A stretch of DNA of 64,000 bases from JAFKFH01 sp017307375 (GTDB taxonomy: Bacteria > Pseudomonadota > Alphaproteobacteria > Ferrovibrionales > Ferrovibrionaceae): positions 1,674,001 to 1,738,000 of the forward strand of contig OZ245874.1 of NCBI GenBank assembly GCA_965229335.1, in the 5' to 3' direction. The position numbers were made by a program, and so were the translations under genes. Below, in pieces: positions 44,378-53,538 of this stretch. Position 1 is the stretch's first letter, and each line of letters opens with the position of its first letter. The notes beneath the pieces were generated by a model. It made no database searches and was not told the DNA's origin. It saw only the letters and a list, made by a program, of their open reading frames with translations.

Positions 44378-45295
44378 ATGACTGCTCCCTACAAGGGTGT
44401 CTTCCCCGTGGTGCCGACGGTTTTCGATGCCGACGGGCGGCTCGACCTCGACGGGCAGAAGCGCGCCGTCGATTTCATGATCGACGCCGGCTCGCATGGC
44501 ATCTGCATCCTGGCGAATTTTTCCGAGCAGTTCGTGCTGACCGACGAGGAGCGCGAGACCGTGATGGGTGCGGTGCTGGCGCACGTCGCCGGCCGGGTTC
44601 CGGTGATCGTCACCACGACGCATTTCTCGACCTTCGTCTGCGCCGAACGCTCGCGCCGCGCGCAGGACATGGGCGCGGCGATGGTGATGATCATGCCGCC
44701 CTATCATGGCGCCACCTTCCGGGTGCCCGAGGCCGCGATCTACGATTTCTACCGCGCCGTGTCGGACGCGATCTCGATACCGATCATGGTGCAGGATGCG
44801 CCTGTTGCCGGCACGCCCCTGTCGGTGCCGTTCCTGGCCCGGATGGCACGGGAAATCGAGAACCTCGCCTATTTCAAGATCGAGGTGCCGCAGGCGGCCG
44901 CGAAGCTGCGCGCCCTGATCGAGACCGGCGGCGATGCCATCGTCGGTCCCTGGGACGGCGAGGAGGCGATCACCCTGATGGCCGATCTCGATGCCGGCGC
45001 GACCGGCGCGATGACCGGCGGCGGCTATCCCGACGGCATCCGCCAGATCACCGATGCCTATTTTGCCGGGCGCCGCGACGCGGCGATCGACGCCTATCAG
45101 CGCTGGTTGCCGCTGATCAACTACGAGAACCGGCAATGCGGGCTGGCCGCGTGCAAGGCATTGATGAAGGAGGGCGGCGTCATCGCGCACGAAACGCTGC
45201 GCGCGCCGTTGCCGCCGCTGCACCCGGCGACGCGCGCCGGGCTGATCGAGATCGCCCGCCGTCTCGATCCGCTGGTCTTGCGCTGGGGGCGGTGA
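44378..45295 (+). CDS. 2-keto-3-deoxy-L-arabonate dehydratase-like DHDPS-family enzyme
   Basis: A 305-residue TIM-barrel enzyme of the dihydrodipicolinate synthase family. Schiff-base Lys167 is in YFKIEVP; GICILANFSEQFVLTDEER and IMVQDAPVAGT are the segments seen in the Azospirillum-type L-KDA dehydratase (AraD), which makes alpha-ketoglutarate semialdehyde, in contrast to aldolase relatives that have YNVP at the latter place. The ATG follows AGAGGTGA. The route's L-arabinose dehydrogenase, lactonase and semialdehyde dehydrogenase are not adjacent. Confidence 0.85.
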   Translation: MTAPYKGVFPVVPTVFDADGRLDLDGQKRAVDFMIDAGSHGICILANFSEQFVLTDEERETVMGAVLAHVAGRVPVIVTTTHFSTFVCAERSRRAQDMGAAMVMIMPPYHGATFRVPEAAIYDFYRAVSDAISIPIMVQDAPVAGTPLSVPFLARMAREIENLAYFKIEVPQAAAKLRALIETGGDAIVGPWDGEEAITLMADLDAGATGAMTGGGYPDGIRQITDAYFAGRRDAAIDAYQRWLPLINYENRQCGLAACKALMKEGGVIAHETLRAPLPPLHPATRAGLIEIARRLDPLVLRWGR

Positions 45296-45419
45296 TCCGG
45301 CAGGACGGCTCCGGGATCCTGCATCCGCCGGGAAAAATGACGACCAGGCCTGACGAGGCCGGTGCCTTACCCGCGCGTCAGTGCTATGATCGTTGTCGAA
45401 ACCAGAATGGTGGACGACG

Positions 45420-46931
45420 ATGGTCCTTGGAATCGGGGACTGGCTGCGGCATCGCGTGAAGCGGGATGCGCCGGCCAAACAAGACGATGGCGTGCCCGTC
45501 TCCGTGCCGGTGCCTGGGCGCGATCCCGATACGCTGTTGCCCGCGGAAAAGCGAGCCGAGGGGCGCGGCGTCGATGCAGCCAAGCTGGCGGCGGCGATCC
45601 GTCGCCTGGTCAAGGACCACAAGGGGCGGACGGCCGGGGCCATCCACCTGATCAACCTGCATGTCGTGCGCGAGCGGATGGGCGATCGCTGGCCGGCGGT
45701 GGCCGACCGCCTTCTGGCGGGAATAGAAGTCATTCTCGACAATCGACTGACTGCGGCCGACCTCTACATCCGCATCGAGGGTCCCTCCTATCTGATCGTC
45801 TTCGGCGAGATTGACCACGACGCCGCCAAGCTGAAATGCGCGCTGATCGGCCGCGAGATCGAGAAGCATGTCTTCGGCGACGATGTCGACCTTGCCGAAA
45901 TCTCGGTCCGGGCCTCGGTCTTCCGGCTGGACGACGGCCTTGCCGGCCAGGGCGAGGAAATCGACCTGCTCGGCATGATCGGCGCGCTGAAGCAGGGGGC
46001 GGGGCAGACCGTGCCGGGCGAGCGGCGCGAGCCCGACGGCATGGCCGCGGCGGGACGCCGACCCGAAGCCGCCGATGACGGCGACCTGCCGCCCATTCCA
46101 AACCATGAACCGCCGCACGGTCCGCAACCGCCGCGGATCAGCTATGTGCTGGTGCCGATCTTCCAGACCGCGACGACGCCGCCATCCTCGTTCGTCTATC
46201 GGCCGATCTGGCATACCCGCCAGGATGCGATCGCCACGTATCTGTGCCAGCCGATGTGGGTGAAGTCGAACGCGGTCGGTGCGGCGGGCGAAGGCACCAT
46301 CGAGTACCAGTTGGCCTATTCCGGCGAAGGCGACATCGCCACGCTGGAGGAAGTCTGCCGTACCTTCCGGGCGCTGGCCGCCGAGGGGCGGCGCGTTCTG
46401 CTCAGCATGTCGGTGCATCTTGAAACCGTCGCCCGCTCGGCGACCCGCAAGGAATTCCTGGCCGTGGCGGCCGGCCTGTCGCCGGCCGAGCGCCGTTTCC
46501 TCAGCGTGGAATTCGCCGGTATCGACGAAACCGTCCCGGTCATGCGGTTGACCGAACTGGTCAGCGTGATTCAGCCCTTCTGCCGCAGCGTCATCCTGCG
46601 CTGTCCGCTGGACCGGCGCCGCTTCGCCGGCGTGCGGGAGGCGCGCCTCTACGCGGTCGGTGTGGAAATCGGGCCGTTCCATGGTCCGGAAGCCGGGTTG
46701 CTGGCCCGCCTCGACGATTTCGCCGGCGCCGCCCAGGCCGCAGGCCTGCGCAGCTATGCCCATGGCCTGCGCAGCCGCAGCCTGATGAGCGCAGCGATCG
46801 CCGCCGGTTTCGATTATGTCGACGGTGACCCGGTGGCGCCGCTGCGCGAACGGCCGTCGAATGCCTATCGCTTCAGCCTGACCGACCTCTACGGCGGCAG
46901 CCCGGAGACGGCTGGCAGGGCGGTGGCATGA
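45420..46931 (+). CDS. Uncharacterised protein, possibly degenerate GGDEF/EAL-like
   Basis: A 503-residue cytoplasmic protein not firmly recognised. Residues ~55-185 have the strand/helix rhythm of a GGDEF domain (INLHVVRERMGDRWPAVADRLLAGI, then ADLYIRIEGPSYLIVF where a GGDEF loop would be), without GGDEF residues. Residues ~190-245 are a Pro/Gly-rich linker. Residues ~245-500 show beta/alpha repeats like an EAL barrel (VSVIQPFCRSVILRCP, LRSYAHGLRS, AGFDYVDGDPVAPL) but no EAL or metal ligands. So it may be a catalytically dead c-di-GMP-related scaffold or receptor. Next gene is a receiver domain with an ATGA overlap, so they act together. Start chosen at an ATG; a TTG nine codons earlier is possible. 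Confidence 0.6.
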   Translation: MVLGIGDWLRHRVKRDAPAKQDDGVPVSVPVPGRDPDTLLPAEKRAEGRGVDAAKLAAAIRRLVKDHKGRTAGAIHLINLHVVRERMGDRWPAVADRLLAGIEVILDNRLTAADLYIRIEGPSYLIVFGEIDHDAAKLKCALIGREIEKHVFGDDVDLAEISVRASVFRLDDGLAGQGEEIDLLGMIGALKQGAGQTVPGERREPDGMAAAGRRPEAADDGDLPPIPNHEPPHGPQPPRISYVLVPIFQTATTPPSSFVYRPIWHTRQDAIATYLCQPMWVKSNAVGAAGEGTIEYQLAYSGEGDIATLEEVCRTFRALAAEGRRVLLSMSVHLETVARSATRKEFLAVAAGLSPAERRFLSVEFAGIDETVPVMRLTELVSVIQPFCRSVILRCPLDRRRFAGVREARLYAVGVEIGPFHGPEAGLLARLDDFAGAAQAAGLRSYAHGLRSRSLMSAAIAAGFDYVDGDPVAPLRERPSNAYRFSLTDLYGGSPETAGRAVA

Positions 46932-47329
46932 CCAGGATCCTGCTGATCGACGACGATCCGCTGCTGCGCGTCACGCTGGCGGCGGCGCTGTCGGCTGCAG
47001 GCCATGTCGTAGTCGAGGCCGACAACGGCATCGAGGGGGTGGCCGAGGCGCGGCGGCATCGGCCGGACCTCGTCGTCGTCGATATCATCATGCCCGAACA
47101 GGATGGCATCGAGACGCTGATCCGCCTGCGTGCAAGCGATCCCGATCTGCCGGTCCTGGCGATCGGCGGGGGGCGGGCTCGCGCGGCCGATTTCCTGTCG
47201 CTTGCCACCGGCTTCGGCGCGACGGCAACTCTGGCAAAGCCATGCGCGCCGGAAGTCCTGGTCGAAGCCGTCCGCCGCTGCCTCGCCGCGGCGCAACCGG
47301 CAGGCCCGGTCCAGGCCGAAACGGTCTGA
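46928..47329 (+). CDS. Response regulator receiver protein
   Basis: A 133-residue single receiver domain. Asp9/Asp10 (LIDDDP), phospho-accepting Asp52 (VVDIIMPEQDGIE) and Lys104 (LAKPC) are present. The switch Thr/Ser expected at about residue 80 is Gly in LAIGGG, which would weaken the usual conformational coupling. No output domain. Translationally coupled to the 503-residue protein at 45420 and probably its partner. Confidence 0.88.
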   Translation: MTRILLIDDDPLLRVTLAAALSAAGHVVVEADNGIEGVAEARRHRPDLVVVDIIMPEQDGIETLIRLRASDPDLPVLAIGGGRARAADFLSLATGFGATATLAKPCAPEVLVEAVRRCLAAAQPAGPVQAETV

Positions 47330-47341
47330 GCGCCGATTTGC

Positions 47342-48013
47342 TCAGCGTGCGCCGGCGGCCAGCAGAATGCGCTCGATCTCGCCATAGCCGCGCGCCCGGG
47401 CATGGGCCAGCGCGGTGACGCCGTCGCGGTCGGGAATGCCGACATCGGCCTTTGCTGCCACCAGCAGTTCGACAATGCGCTGATGCGGTTCACCGCCGGT
47501 GCCGAGGATCACCGCTTCCAGCAGCGCGGTCCAGCCCAGGTTGTTGACGTGGTCGACATTCACGCCCGCCGCGATCAGCGTGCGAACGGTCTCGACATGT
47601 CCGCGCTCGGCCGCCGGGATCAGCGCAGTGCCGCCAAAGCGGTTGGTGCTGCGCAGATCGGCGCCGTGGGACAGGGTCAGGTTCAGGATCTCGATATGCC
47701 CGCGCGCGCCGGCATAGAGATACGCGCTGTCCTGGATCAGGTCCTTGGCATTGACGTCGGCCCCCGCTTCGATCAGCAGGCGCGCCGCCGCGACATTGTT
47801 GGCATGGGTCGCGACCAGCAGGGCGGTCCGGCCATGCTTGTCGCGTGCGTCGATTGGGGGCGCATCTGCCAGCAAGCGCCGAAGGCCCGTGACGTCGGTT
47901 TCGAGCGCTGCCGCATGCAGACGGGTATCGCTCACGGGCGTCTCCTGTGCCAGGACGGCGCGGCCCAGCAGGGCCAGGACCAGCGCCGCAACGAGGTTGA
48001 AGGTTTTCCACAT
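47342..48013 (-). CDS. Exported ankyrin-repeat protein
   Basis: A 223-residue protein with a Sec signal peptide (residues 1-22, ending RAVLA-QE) and about five ankyrin repeats: HGRTALLVATHANNVAAARLLIEAGADVNA, GGTALIPAAERGHVETVRTLIAAGVNVDHV, LGWTALLEAVI, and DGVTALAHARARGYGEIERILLAAGA at the end. Probably a periplasmic protein-protein adaptor. Similar small periplasmic ankyrin proteins in proteobacteria sit near catalase genes, but none is here. Convergent with the response regulator gene. Confidence 0.88.
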   Translation of the reverse strand: MWKTFNLVAALVLALLGRAVLAQETPVSDTRLHAAALETDVTGLRRLLADAPPIDARDKHGRTALLVATHANNVAAARLLIEAGADVNAKDLIQDSAYLYAGARGHIEILNLTLSHGADLRSTNRFGGTALIPAAERGHVETVRTLIAAGVNVDHVNNLGWTALLEAVILGTGGEPHQRIVELLVAAKADVGIPDRDGVTALAHARARGYGEIERILLAAGAR

Positions 48014-48086
48014 CGGCCGATGCTAGCGCCTTGCGAACAAATTGGGAACCGCCTAGGGTTCCGACTTTGCCCGGGAGTGCCGCGCG

Positions 48087-50153
48087 TTGCCCAGCCCCAC
48101 CCCTCTTGATGAGCTGAATGCCGAGCAGCGGCAGGCGGTGCTGCACGGGGCGGGCGACCCGGCCGGCGGGCCGCCGCTGCTGGTGATCGCAGGGGCGGGG
48201 TCGGGCAAGACCAACACGCTCGCGCATCGCGTCGCGCATCTCGTCGCCGAAGGCGCCGATGCCCGGCGCATCCTGCTGCTGACCTTCAGCCGCCGTGCGG
48301 CGACCGAGATGACCCGCCGCGTCGAACGCATCAGCGGCGAACGCGCACTGCCCTGGGCTGGCACGTTCCACGGCATCGGCGCGCGGCTGCTGCGCGAATT
48401 CGCCGGGCGGGTCGGTCTCGATGACGGGTTTTCGATCCATGATCGCGAGGATTCGGCCGACCTGATGGCGATGGTTCGCCACGACCTCGGCCTGTCGCAG
48501 GCCGAGACGCGCTTCCCGGCGAAGGCGACCTGCCTGTCGATCTATTCGCGCGCGGTCAATGCCGGCGAGGACCTGGAGGCCGTCCTGGCGCGCCATTTCC
48601 CATGGTGCGCCGGCTGGCAGGCCGAACTGCAGCAGCTGTTTGCCGACTATGTCGACGCCAAGCAGCGCCAGCAGGTCCTCGACTACGACGACCTGCTGCT
48701 CTACTGGGCCGAGATGATGACGGTCCGTGATATCGCCGATACCCTGGGCGCGCGCTTCAGCCATGTCCTGGTCGACGAATACCAGGACACCAACCGGTTG
48801 CAGGCCCGGATTCTGCTGGGGTTGCGTCCCGACGGCCGCGGGGTGACGGTGGTCGGCGACGATGCGCAGAGCATCTATGCCTTTCGTGCCGCTACGGTGC
48901 GCAACATCCTCGAGTTCCCGGCCCATTTCGACCCGCCGGCCCGGGTCGTGACGCTGGAGCGCAACTACCGCTCGACCCAGCCGATCCTGGATGCCGCCAA
49001 TGCGGTGATCGGGCTGGCCGCCGAGCGCTTCACCAAGAACCTCTGGACCGACCGGGCCTCGGCGGCGAAACCGCGTCTGGTCACGGTCCGCGACGAGGTC
49101 GACCAGGCCCGCTACGTCGTCGAACAGGTGCTGGCCAATCGCGAGGCGGGCGCGGCGCTGAAGCAGCAGGCGGTGCTGTTCCGCACGTCCCACCACGCCG
49201 GCACGCTCGAGATCGAGCTGATGCGCCACAACATTCCCTATGTGAAGTTCGGCGGCCTGAAGTTCCTCGATGCCGCGCATGTGAAGGACATGCTGGCGTT
49301 GCTGCGCTGGGTGCAGAACCCGCGCGACCGCGTCGCGGGGTTTCGCGTACTGACGCTGATCGACGGCGTCGGCCCGGTTTCGGCGGCGCGGCTGCTCGAT
49401 CACCTGGCTGCCAGCCCGGATCTGCGCTGGGCCCTCGATACCGCGGCCGTGCCGCCGCGTGGCGCCGCCGGCTGGTCCGGCCTGCGCGACCTGCTGGCCC
49501 GCCGGGCGAACTGGCCCGTCGAGATCGAGATGGCACGTGCCTGGTACGAGCCGCAGCTCGAACGCGCCCATGAGGATGCCGCCGTCCGCAAGGCCGACCT
49601 GATCCAGCTTCAGCAGATCGCCGCCGGCTATGCCTCGCGCGAACGCTTCCTGACCGAGCTGACGCTCGACCCGCCCGACGCGACCTCCGATGAGGCCGGC
49701 GTGCCGCACAAGGATGAGGATTACCTGATTCTCTCGACCATCCATTCGGCCAAGGGCCAGGAGTGGCGTGCGGTCTACATGCTCAACGTCGTCGACGGCT
49801 GCATGCCCTCCGATCTCGGCACCGGCGAAACCGAGGCGCTGGAGGAGGAGCGGCGGCTGCTCTATGTCGGCATGACCCGCGCCCGCGACGATCTGCACCT
49901 GCTGGTGCCGCAGCGCTTCTTCACCCATAACCAGGCGCCGGGCGGCGATCGCCACGTCTATGCCGCACGCACCCGCTTCATCCCGACTGGCCTGCTGCCG
50001 CTGTTCGAGCTGGCATCCTGGCCCGTTGCCGTACCGTCGGAAGGGCCGCGCGCTGCCGGCCCGGCCGTCGATATCGGGGCGCGGCTGCGACGCCGCTGGC
50101 AGGCGCCCCATTCGGTGCAGGACGACTTCGACCTCGCTTCCCTCGGCGACTGA
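48087..50153 (+). CDS. UvrD/Rep-type superfamily 1 DNA helicase
   Basis: A 688-residue 3'-5' helicase of the UvrD/PcrA/Rep class. Motif I GAGSGKT (~36-43), motif Ia LLTFSRRAATEM, motif II VLVDEYQDTN, motif III VVGDDAQSIYAFR, motif IV LERNYRST, motif V LSTIHSAKGQEWRAVYM, motif VI RRLLYVGMTRARDDL. All key residues present. The start is a TTG with GGGAG upstream; no ATG or GTG occurs before motif I in frame. Shorter than UvrD (~720), lacking a long C-terminal tail. Role probably in DNA repair or replication restart. Confidence 0.92.
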   Translation: MPSPTPLDELNAEQRQAVLHGAGDPAGGPPLLVIAGAGSGKTNTLAHRVAHLVAEGADARRILLLTFSRRAATEMTRRVERISGERALPWAGTFHGIGARLLREFAGRVGLDDGFSIHDREDSADLMAMVRHDLGLSQAETRFPAKATCLSIYSRAVNAGEDLEAVLARHFPWCAGWQAELQQLFADYVDAKQRQQVLDYDDLLLYWAEMMTVRDIADTLGARFSHVLVDEYQDTNRLQARILLGLRPDGRGVTVVGDDAQSIYAFRAATVRNILEFPAHFDPPARVVTLERNYRSTQPILDAANAVIGLAAERFTKNLWTDRASAAKPRLVTVRDEVDQARYVVEQVLANREAGAALKQQAVLFRTSHHAGTLEIELMRHNIPYVKFGGLKFLDAAHVKDMLALLRWVQNPRDRVAGFRVLTLIDGVGPVSAARLLDHLAASPDLRWALDTAAVPPRGAAGWSGLRDLLARRANWPVEIEMARAWYEPQLERAHEDAAVRKADLIQLQQIAAGYASRERFLTELTLDPPDATSDEAGVPHKDEDYLILSTIHSAKGQEWRAVYMLNVVDGCMPSDLGTGETEALEEERRLLYVGMTRARDDLHLLVPQRFFTHNQAPGGDRHVYAARTRFIPTGLLPLFELASWPVAVPSEGPRAAGPAVDIGARLRRRWQAPHSVQDDFDLASLGD

Positions 50154-50221
50154 CCGCGCCAAGTCCCGCGCCGACCGACGGTTGCGGCTTGACATCCGGG
50201 CGTGAAAAGCCAATCCTTTTC

Positions 50222-50239
50222 ACCAAACAAACGTTCGGT
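50222..50239. promoter_or_regulatory. Candidate TetR operator, P450 promoter
   Basis: ACCAAAC-AAAC-GTTCGGT: 7-bp arms with one mismatch around a 4-base centre, 20 bases before the P450 ATG, where binding would block transcription or its start. Shares the CAAACAA half-site with 55770-55790 and 61777-61794. Confidence 0.6.
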
Positions 50240-50258
50240 AAAAGGCTACGATTTTTCC

Positions 50259-51488
50259 ATGTCCCAGCCTGCGCCCGCCCCGCTGGTCTACGATCCCCGC
50301 GATCCGGCCGTCCGCCGCGATCCGTTCCCGCTCTATCGCCGATTGCGGACCGAAGATCCCGTGCACTGGAGTCCGGTGCTGCGCGGCTGGATCCTGACCC
50401 GGTTCGAGGATGTCCGGCGGGCGCATGCCGCCGACGAGCTGTCGTCGGACCGCATCACGCCGTTCTACGAGAAGATGCCGGCCCAGGAACGTAGCGTGCT
50501 GGCCGAGCTGGTGCACTATCTCAATCTGTGGCTGGTCTTCCGCAAGGCGCCCGAACATACCCGGCTGCGCCGGCTGCTCAATGCCGGGTTCACCACCCAG
50601 GCAGTGCAGAGCCTGCAGCCGCGGATCAACGAGGTGGTCGACGGGCTGCTCGACCAGCTCGAATACGGCCGCGAAGTCGACCTGATCGCCCGCTTCGCCA
50701 CGCTGGTGCCGGCGATGGTGATCATGCACATGCTGGGCGTGCCGGTCGGCATGCTGCACCAGGTCAAGGAATGGACCAATGAAATGGCGCTGTTCATCGG
50801 CAGCGCGCAGGGTGTGGCCGACAAGTACGAGCGCGCCGCGGTGGGGGCGCGCGAGATGTCGGCCTATTTCCGCGACCTGATTGCCGCCCGCCGCGCCGAA
50901 CCGACCGACGACATCCTCAGCCGCCTGATCGCGGCCCGAGACGACAATGATGCGTTGAGCGAGGATGAACTGGTCGCGTCCTGCATGCTGATGCTGTTCG
51001 GCGGCCACGAGACGACGACGAACCTGATCGGCAATGCCGCCTACACGCTGTGCCGCCATCCCGACCAGCGCGCCAAGCTGCTGGAGCGACCGGAGCTGAT
51101 CGGCCCGGCGATCGAGGAGGTGCTGCGCTATGACGGCCCCAGCAATTCGTCGGCCCGCATCGTCGCGGTCGATCACGAACTGGGGGGCAAGGCGCTGAAG
51201 GCGGGCGACCGGGTGTTTGCCATGGTCAACGCCGCCAATCGCGACCCCGAGGCCTTCGAGGACCCGGAAACCTTCGATATCGAGCGTTCGCCCAACCGTC
51301 ACGTCACCTTCGGCTACGGCATCCATTTCTGCCTGGGGTCGCAGCTGGCGCGTCTCGAGGGCAAGATCGCGGTGGGCGAACTGGTCCGCCGCTTCCCGGA
51401 CATGCGGCTCGGCCCCCAGGGCGAGCCGGAATGGGTAAATGCCATGATCATGCGTGGCCTGCGGGCCCTGCCGGTGGTGACGTCGTGA
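50259..51488 (+). CDS. Cytochrome P450
   Basis: A 409-residue soluble bacterial P450. I-helix oxygen-activation motif FGGHETTTN, K-helix EEVLRY (ExxR), and haem-binding FGYGIHFCLGSQLAR with the Cys ligand. The ATG at 50259 starts MSQPAPAPLVYDP; an in-frame ATG 57 bases upstream lies within the operator and is unlikely. It heads an operon with a thiolase and an enoyl-CoA hydratase, all coupled by overlapping GTGA start/stops, which suggests hydroxylation in breakdown of a terpenoid, steroid-like or alicyclic acid (inference). No ferredoxin or reductase gene adjoins it. Confidence 0.93.
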   Translation: MSQPAPAPLVYDPRDPAVRRDPFPLYRRLRTEDPVHWSPVLRGWILTRFEDVRRAHAADELSSDRITPFYEKMPAQERSVLAELVHYLNLWLVFRKAPEHTRLRRLLNAGFTTQAVQSLQPRINEVVDGLLDQLEYGREVDLIARFATLVPAMVIMHMLGVPVGMLHQVKEWTNEMALFIGSAQGVADKYERAAVGAREMSAYFRDLIAARRAEPTDDILSRLIAARDDNDALSEDELVASCMLMLFGGHETTTNLIGNAAYTLCRHPDQRAKLLERPELIGPAIEEVLRYDGPSNSSARIVAVDHELGGKALKAGDRVFAMVNAANRDPEAFEDPETFDIERSPNRHVTFGYGIHFCLGSQLARLEGKIAVGELVRRFPDMRLGPQGEPEWVNAMIMRGLRALPVVTS

Positions 51489-52741
51489 ACGAGGTCTATG
51501 TCGTCGGCTCGTTCTCGACGGCGTTCGGCAAGAAGCCGGAAACCGGCTTCAAGGACCTGACGCGGGAAGCCTATCTCGGTTGCCTGGCCGATGCCGGTCT
51601 GGCCCAGGGCGCCGACATCGAGCAGGCGTGGTTCGGCAATTGCGGCATGGGCGCGTTCGGGCAGAACAATATCCGCGGCCAGGTCTGCCTGACCCCGCTG
51701 GTGGGCGACGGGCTGTTTCCCGAACGCGTGCCGGTGATCAACGTCGAGGGGGGCTGCGCCACCGCCTCGATGGCCTTCCACGGCGCCTGGAAGGATATCC
51801 TCTCCGGACAGTCCCGGCTGTCGCTGGCCATCGGCGTCGAGAAGACCTTCTTTCCTGGCGACGCCGCGCGCACCCAGTCGATTTTCGAGGGCGGCATCGA
51901 TCAGCTCGATCCGGCCGAGTGGCACGACTATTACCGCAGGGCCGGCGAGATTTCGGGCAAGCCGTTCGAACCCAATGCCGGCGGCGGCACCGTGTTCATG
52001 GACACCTATGCGATGCAGGCGGCCTGGCACATGCGCCGCCACGGCACCACCCGGCGCCAGATCGCCGAGGCCGCCTCCAAGAACCATCATCACGGCAGCC
52101 TCAATCCCAAGGCGCAATACCGCTTCGAGGTCAGTGTCGACGAGGTGCTGGCCGACCGCATGGTCAGCTTTCCGCTGACCCGGTCGATGTGCGCCCCGAT
52201 CGGCGATGGTGCGGCGGCGGCCTTGCTGTGCTCGGCCGACTATCTGGCGGCGCTGCCCCCGGCGGTACGCGCCCGCGCCGTGCGGGTTCGGGCCTCGACG
52301 CTGTCGGGCGGCAAGTACCGCGATCCCGCCGAACCGGGCCTCAGCCGGATCGCGGCGCAGAAGGCTTACGCGCAGGCCGGCATCGGTCCGGACGCGATCG
52401 ACATCGCCGAGGTGCACGACGCCACCTCTTTCTGCGAAATCTATCAGAGCGAGATGCTCGGTTTCTGCGACGAGGGGCAGGGCGGCGCCTACATTGCCTC
52501 GGGGGCCGCGTCGCTCGGCGGCCGGCGGCCCTGCAACCTGTCGGGCGGGCTGGTTTCCAAGGGGCATCCGGTGGGCGCGACCGGCCTGTCGATGATCGAC
52601 GAGCTGGTGCTGCAATTGCGCGGCGAGGCCGGCGCGCGGCAGGCCGGCGCCCCGCGCTATGCCCTGGCCGAGAACGGCGGCGGCGTCGTCGGCTTCGACG
52701 AGGCGGCCTGTTCGGTGATCATCCTGGAGGCGGGCAAGTGA
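51485..52741 (+). CDS. SCP2-type thiolase (acyl-CoA acetyltransferase-like)
   Basis: A 418-residue thiolase of the SCP-x/acetyl-CoA acetyltransferase group. Nucleophilic Cys in NVEGGCATASMAF, active-site His in EVHDATSF and GHPVGATG, and late LAENGGGVVGF in the usual GG region. Such thiolases cleave 3-oxoacyl-CoA esters with branched or bulky chains. The GTG start overlaps the P450 stop (GTGA), so translation is coupled. Last residues IILEAGK then overlap the next start. Confidence 0.9.
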   Translation: MNEVYVVGSFSTAFGKKPETGFKDLTREAYLGCLADAGLAQGADIEQAWFGNCGMGAFGQNNIRGQVCLTPLVGDGLFPERVPVINVEGGCATASMAFHGAWKDILSGQSRLSLAIGVEKTFFPGDAARTQSIFEGGIDQLDPAEWHDYYRRAGEISGKPFEPNAGGGTVFMDTYAMQAAWHMRRHGTTRRQIAEAASKNHHHGSLNPKAQYRFEVSVDEVLADRMVSFPLTRSMCAPIGDGAAAALLCSADYLAALPPAVRARAVRVRASTLSGGKYRDPAEPGLSRIAAQKAYAQAGIGPDAIDIAEVHDATSFCEIYQSEMLGFCDEGQGGAYIASGAASLGGRRPCNLSGGLVSKGHPVGATGLSMIDELVLQLRGEAGARQAGAPRYALAENGGGVVGFDEAACSVIILEAGK

Positions 52742-53535
52742 CCGCGGCGCCCCAGATCGCCGTCGCCATCCATGGACCGGTCGTGCTGGCGACGATCACC
52801 CCGCCCGACGGCTTCATGAACGACGATACGGCGGCCGAGCTGGACGCGCTGCTCGACCGGGTAGACGGCGATGCGGCACTGCGTGCCGTCGTCTTCACCG
52901 GCGGGCTGCCCGATGTGTTCATCCGCCATTTCGATGTCGGCGTGCTGGAACGCCGCGGCCGCGCGATGGCGGCGCGGGGCCTGACGTTCGATCCGGCGCG
53001 GCCGGTGCCGGAATCGGTCTATCTGCGCTGCCTGCGGCGCATCGAAACATCCGATCGCGCCTTCATCGCCGCGATCAACGGCACGGCGATGGGCGGCGGG
53101 TTCGAACTGGGCCTGGCCTGCGACATCCGGATCGCGCGGGCCGGGAATTACCTGCTGGGCCTGCCCGAGATCAATATCGGGCTGCTGCCCGGTGCCGGGG
53201 GCACCCAGCGCCTGACGCGGCTGATCGGCGAAGGCCGCGCCCTCGAACTCACCTTGTTCGGCCGCACCTTCCCGCCGGAACGGGCCCTGGCGCTCGGCAT
53301 TCTCTCCGAGTGCGTCGACGATGTCGTCGCCCGCGGCCTCGAACTGGCCGGTGAACTGGCGGCGAAGCCGCCGCGCGCCTTCGCCCATATCAAGCGCCTC
53401 ATCCGCGGCGCCGGCGCCGGCCATGCCCATGCCGACGAACGCACGCTGTTCTGCGACCTGATGGTCGACGAAACGTCGCTCGGGCTGATGGCCGGCATGA
53501 ATGCCGGGCGCTACGACATCCGTGGCCCGCGCTGA
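52738..53535 (+). CDS. Enoyl-CoA hydratase/isomerase family protein
   Basis: A 265-residue crotonase-fold enzyme. Both catalytic glutamates of classical hydratases appear conserved: LPEINIGLLPGAGGTQRL and the Glu in GRALELTLFG. Oxyanion hole AAINGTAMGGGFELGLACD. The segment where CAGADI is expected reads VFIRHFDVGVL, as in some divergent hydratases. GTG overlaps the thiolase stop (GTGA). With the thiolase it forms a partial beta-oxidation pair; a matching hydroxyacyl-CoA dehydrogenase is missing locally. Convergent with tetR-type gene three bases later. Confidence 0.9.
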   Translation: MTAAPQIAVAIHGPVVLATITPPDGFMNDDTAAELDALLDRVDGDAALRAVVFTGGLPDVFIRHFDVGVLERRGRAMAARGLTFDPARPVPESVYLRCLRRIETSDRAFIAAINGTAMGGGFELGLACDIRIARAGNYLLGLPEINIGLLPGAGGTQRLTRLIGEGRALELTLFGRTFPPERALALGILSECVDDVVARGLELAGELAAKPPRAFAHIKRLIRGAGAGHAHADERTLFCDLMVDETSLGLMAGMNAGRYDIRGPR

Positions 53536-53538
53536 ACC

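Noticed and set aside
47490..50213. 907-residue minus-strand open frame
   Set aside because: Antisense to the UvrD-type helicase, whose seven motifs are intact; its far end only reproduces a second frame of the ankyrin gene.
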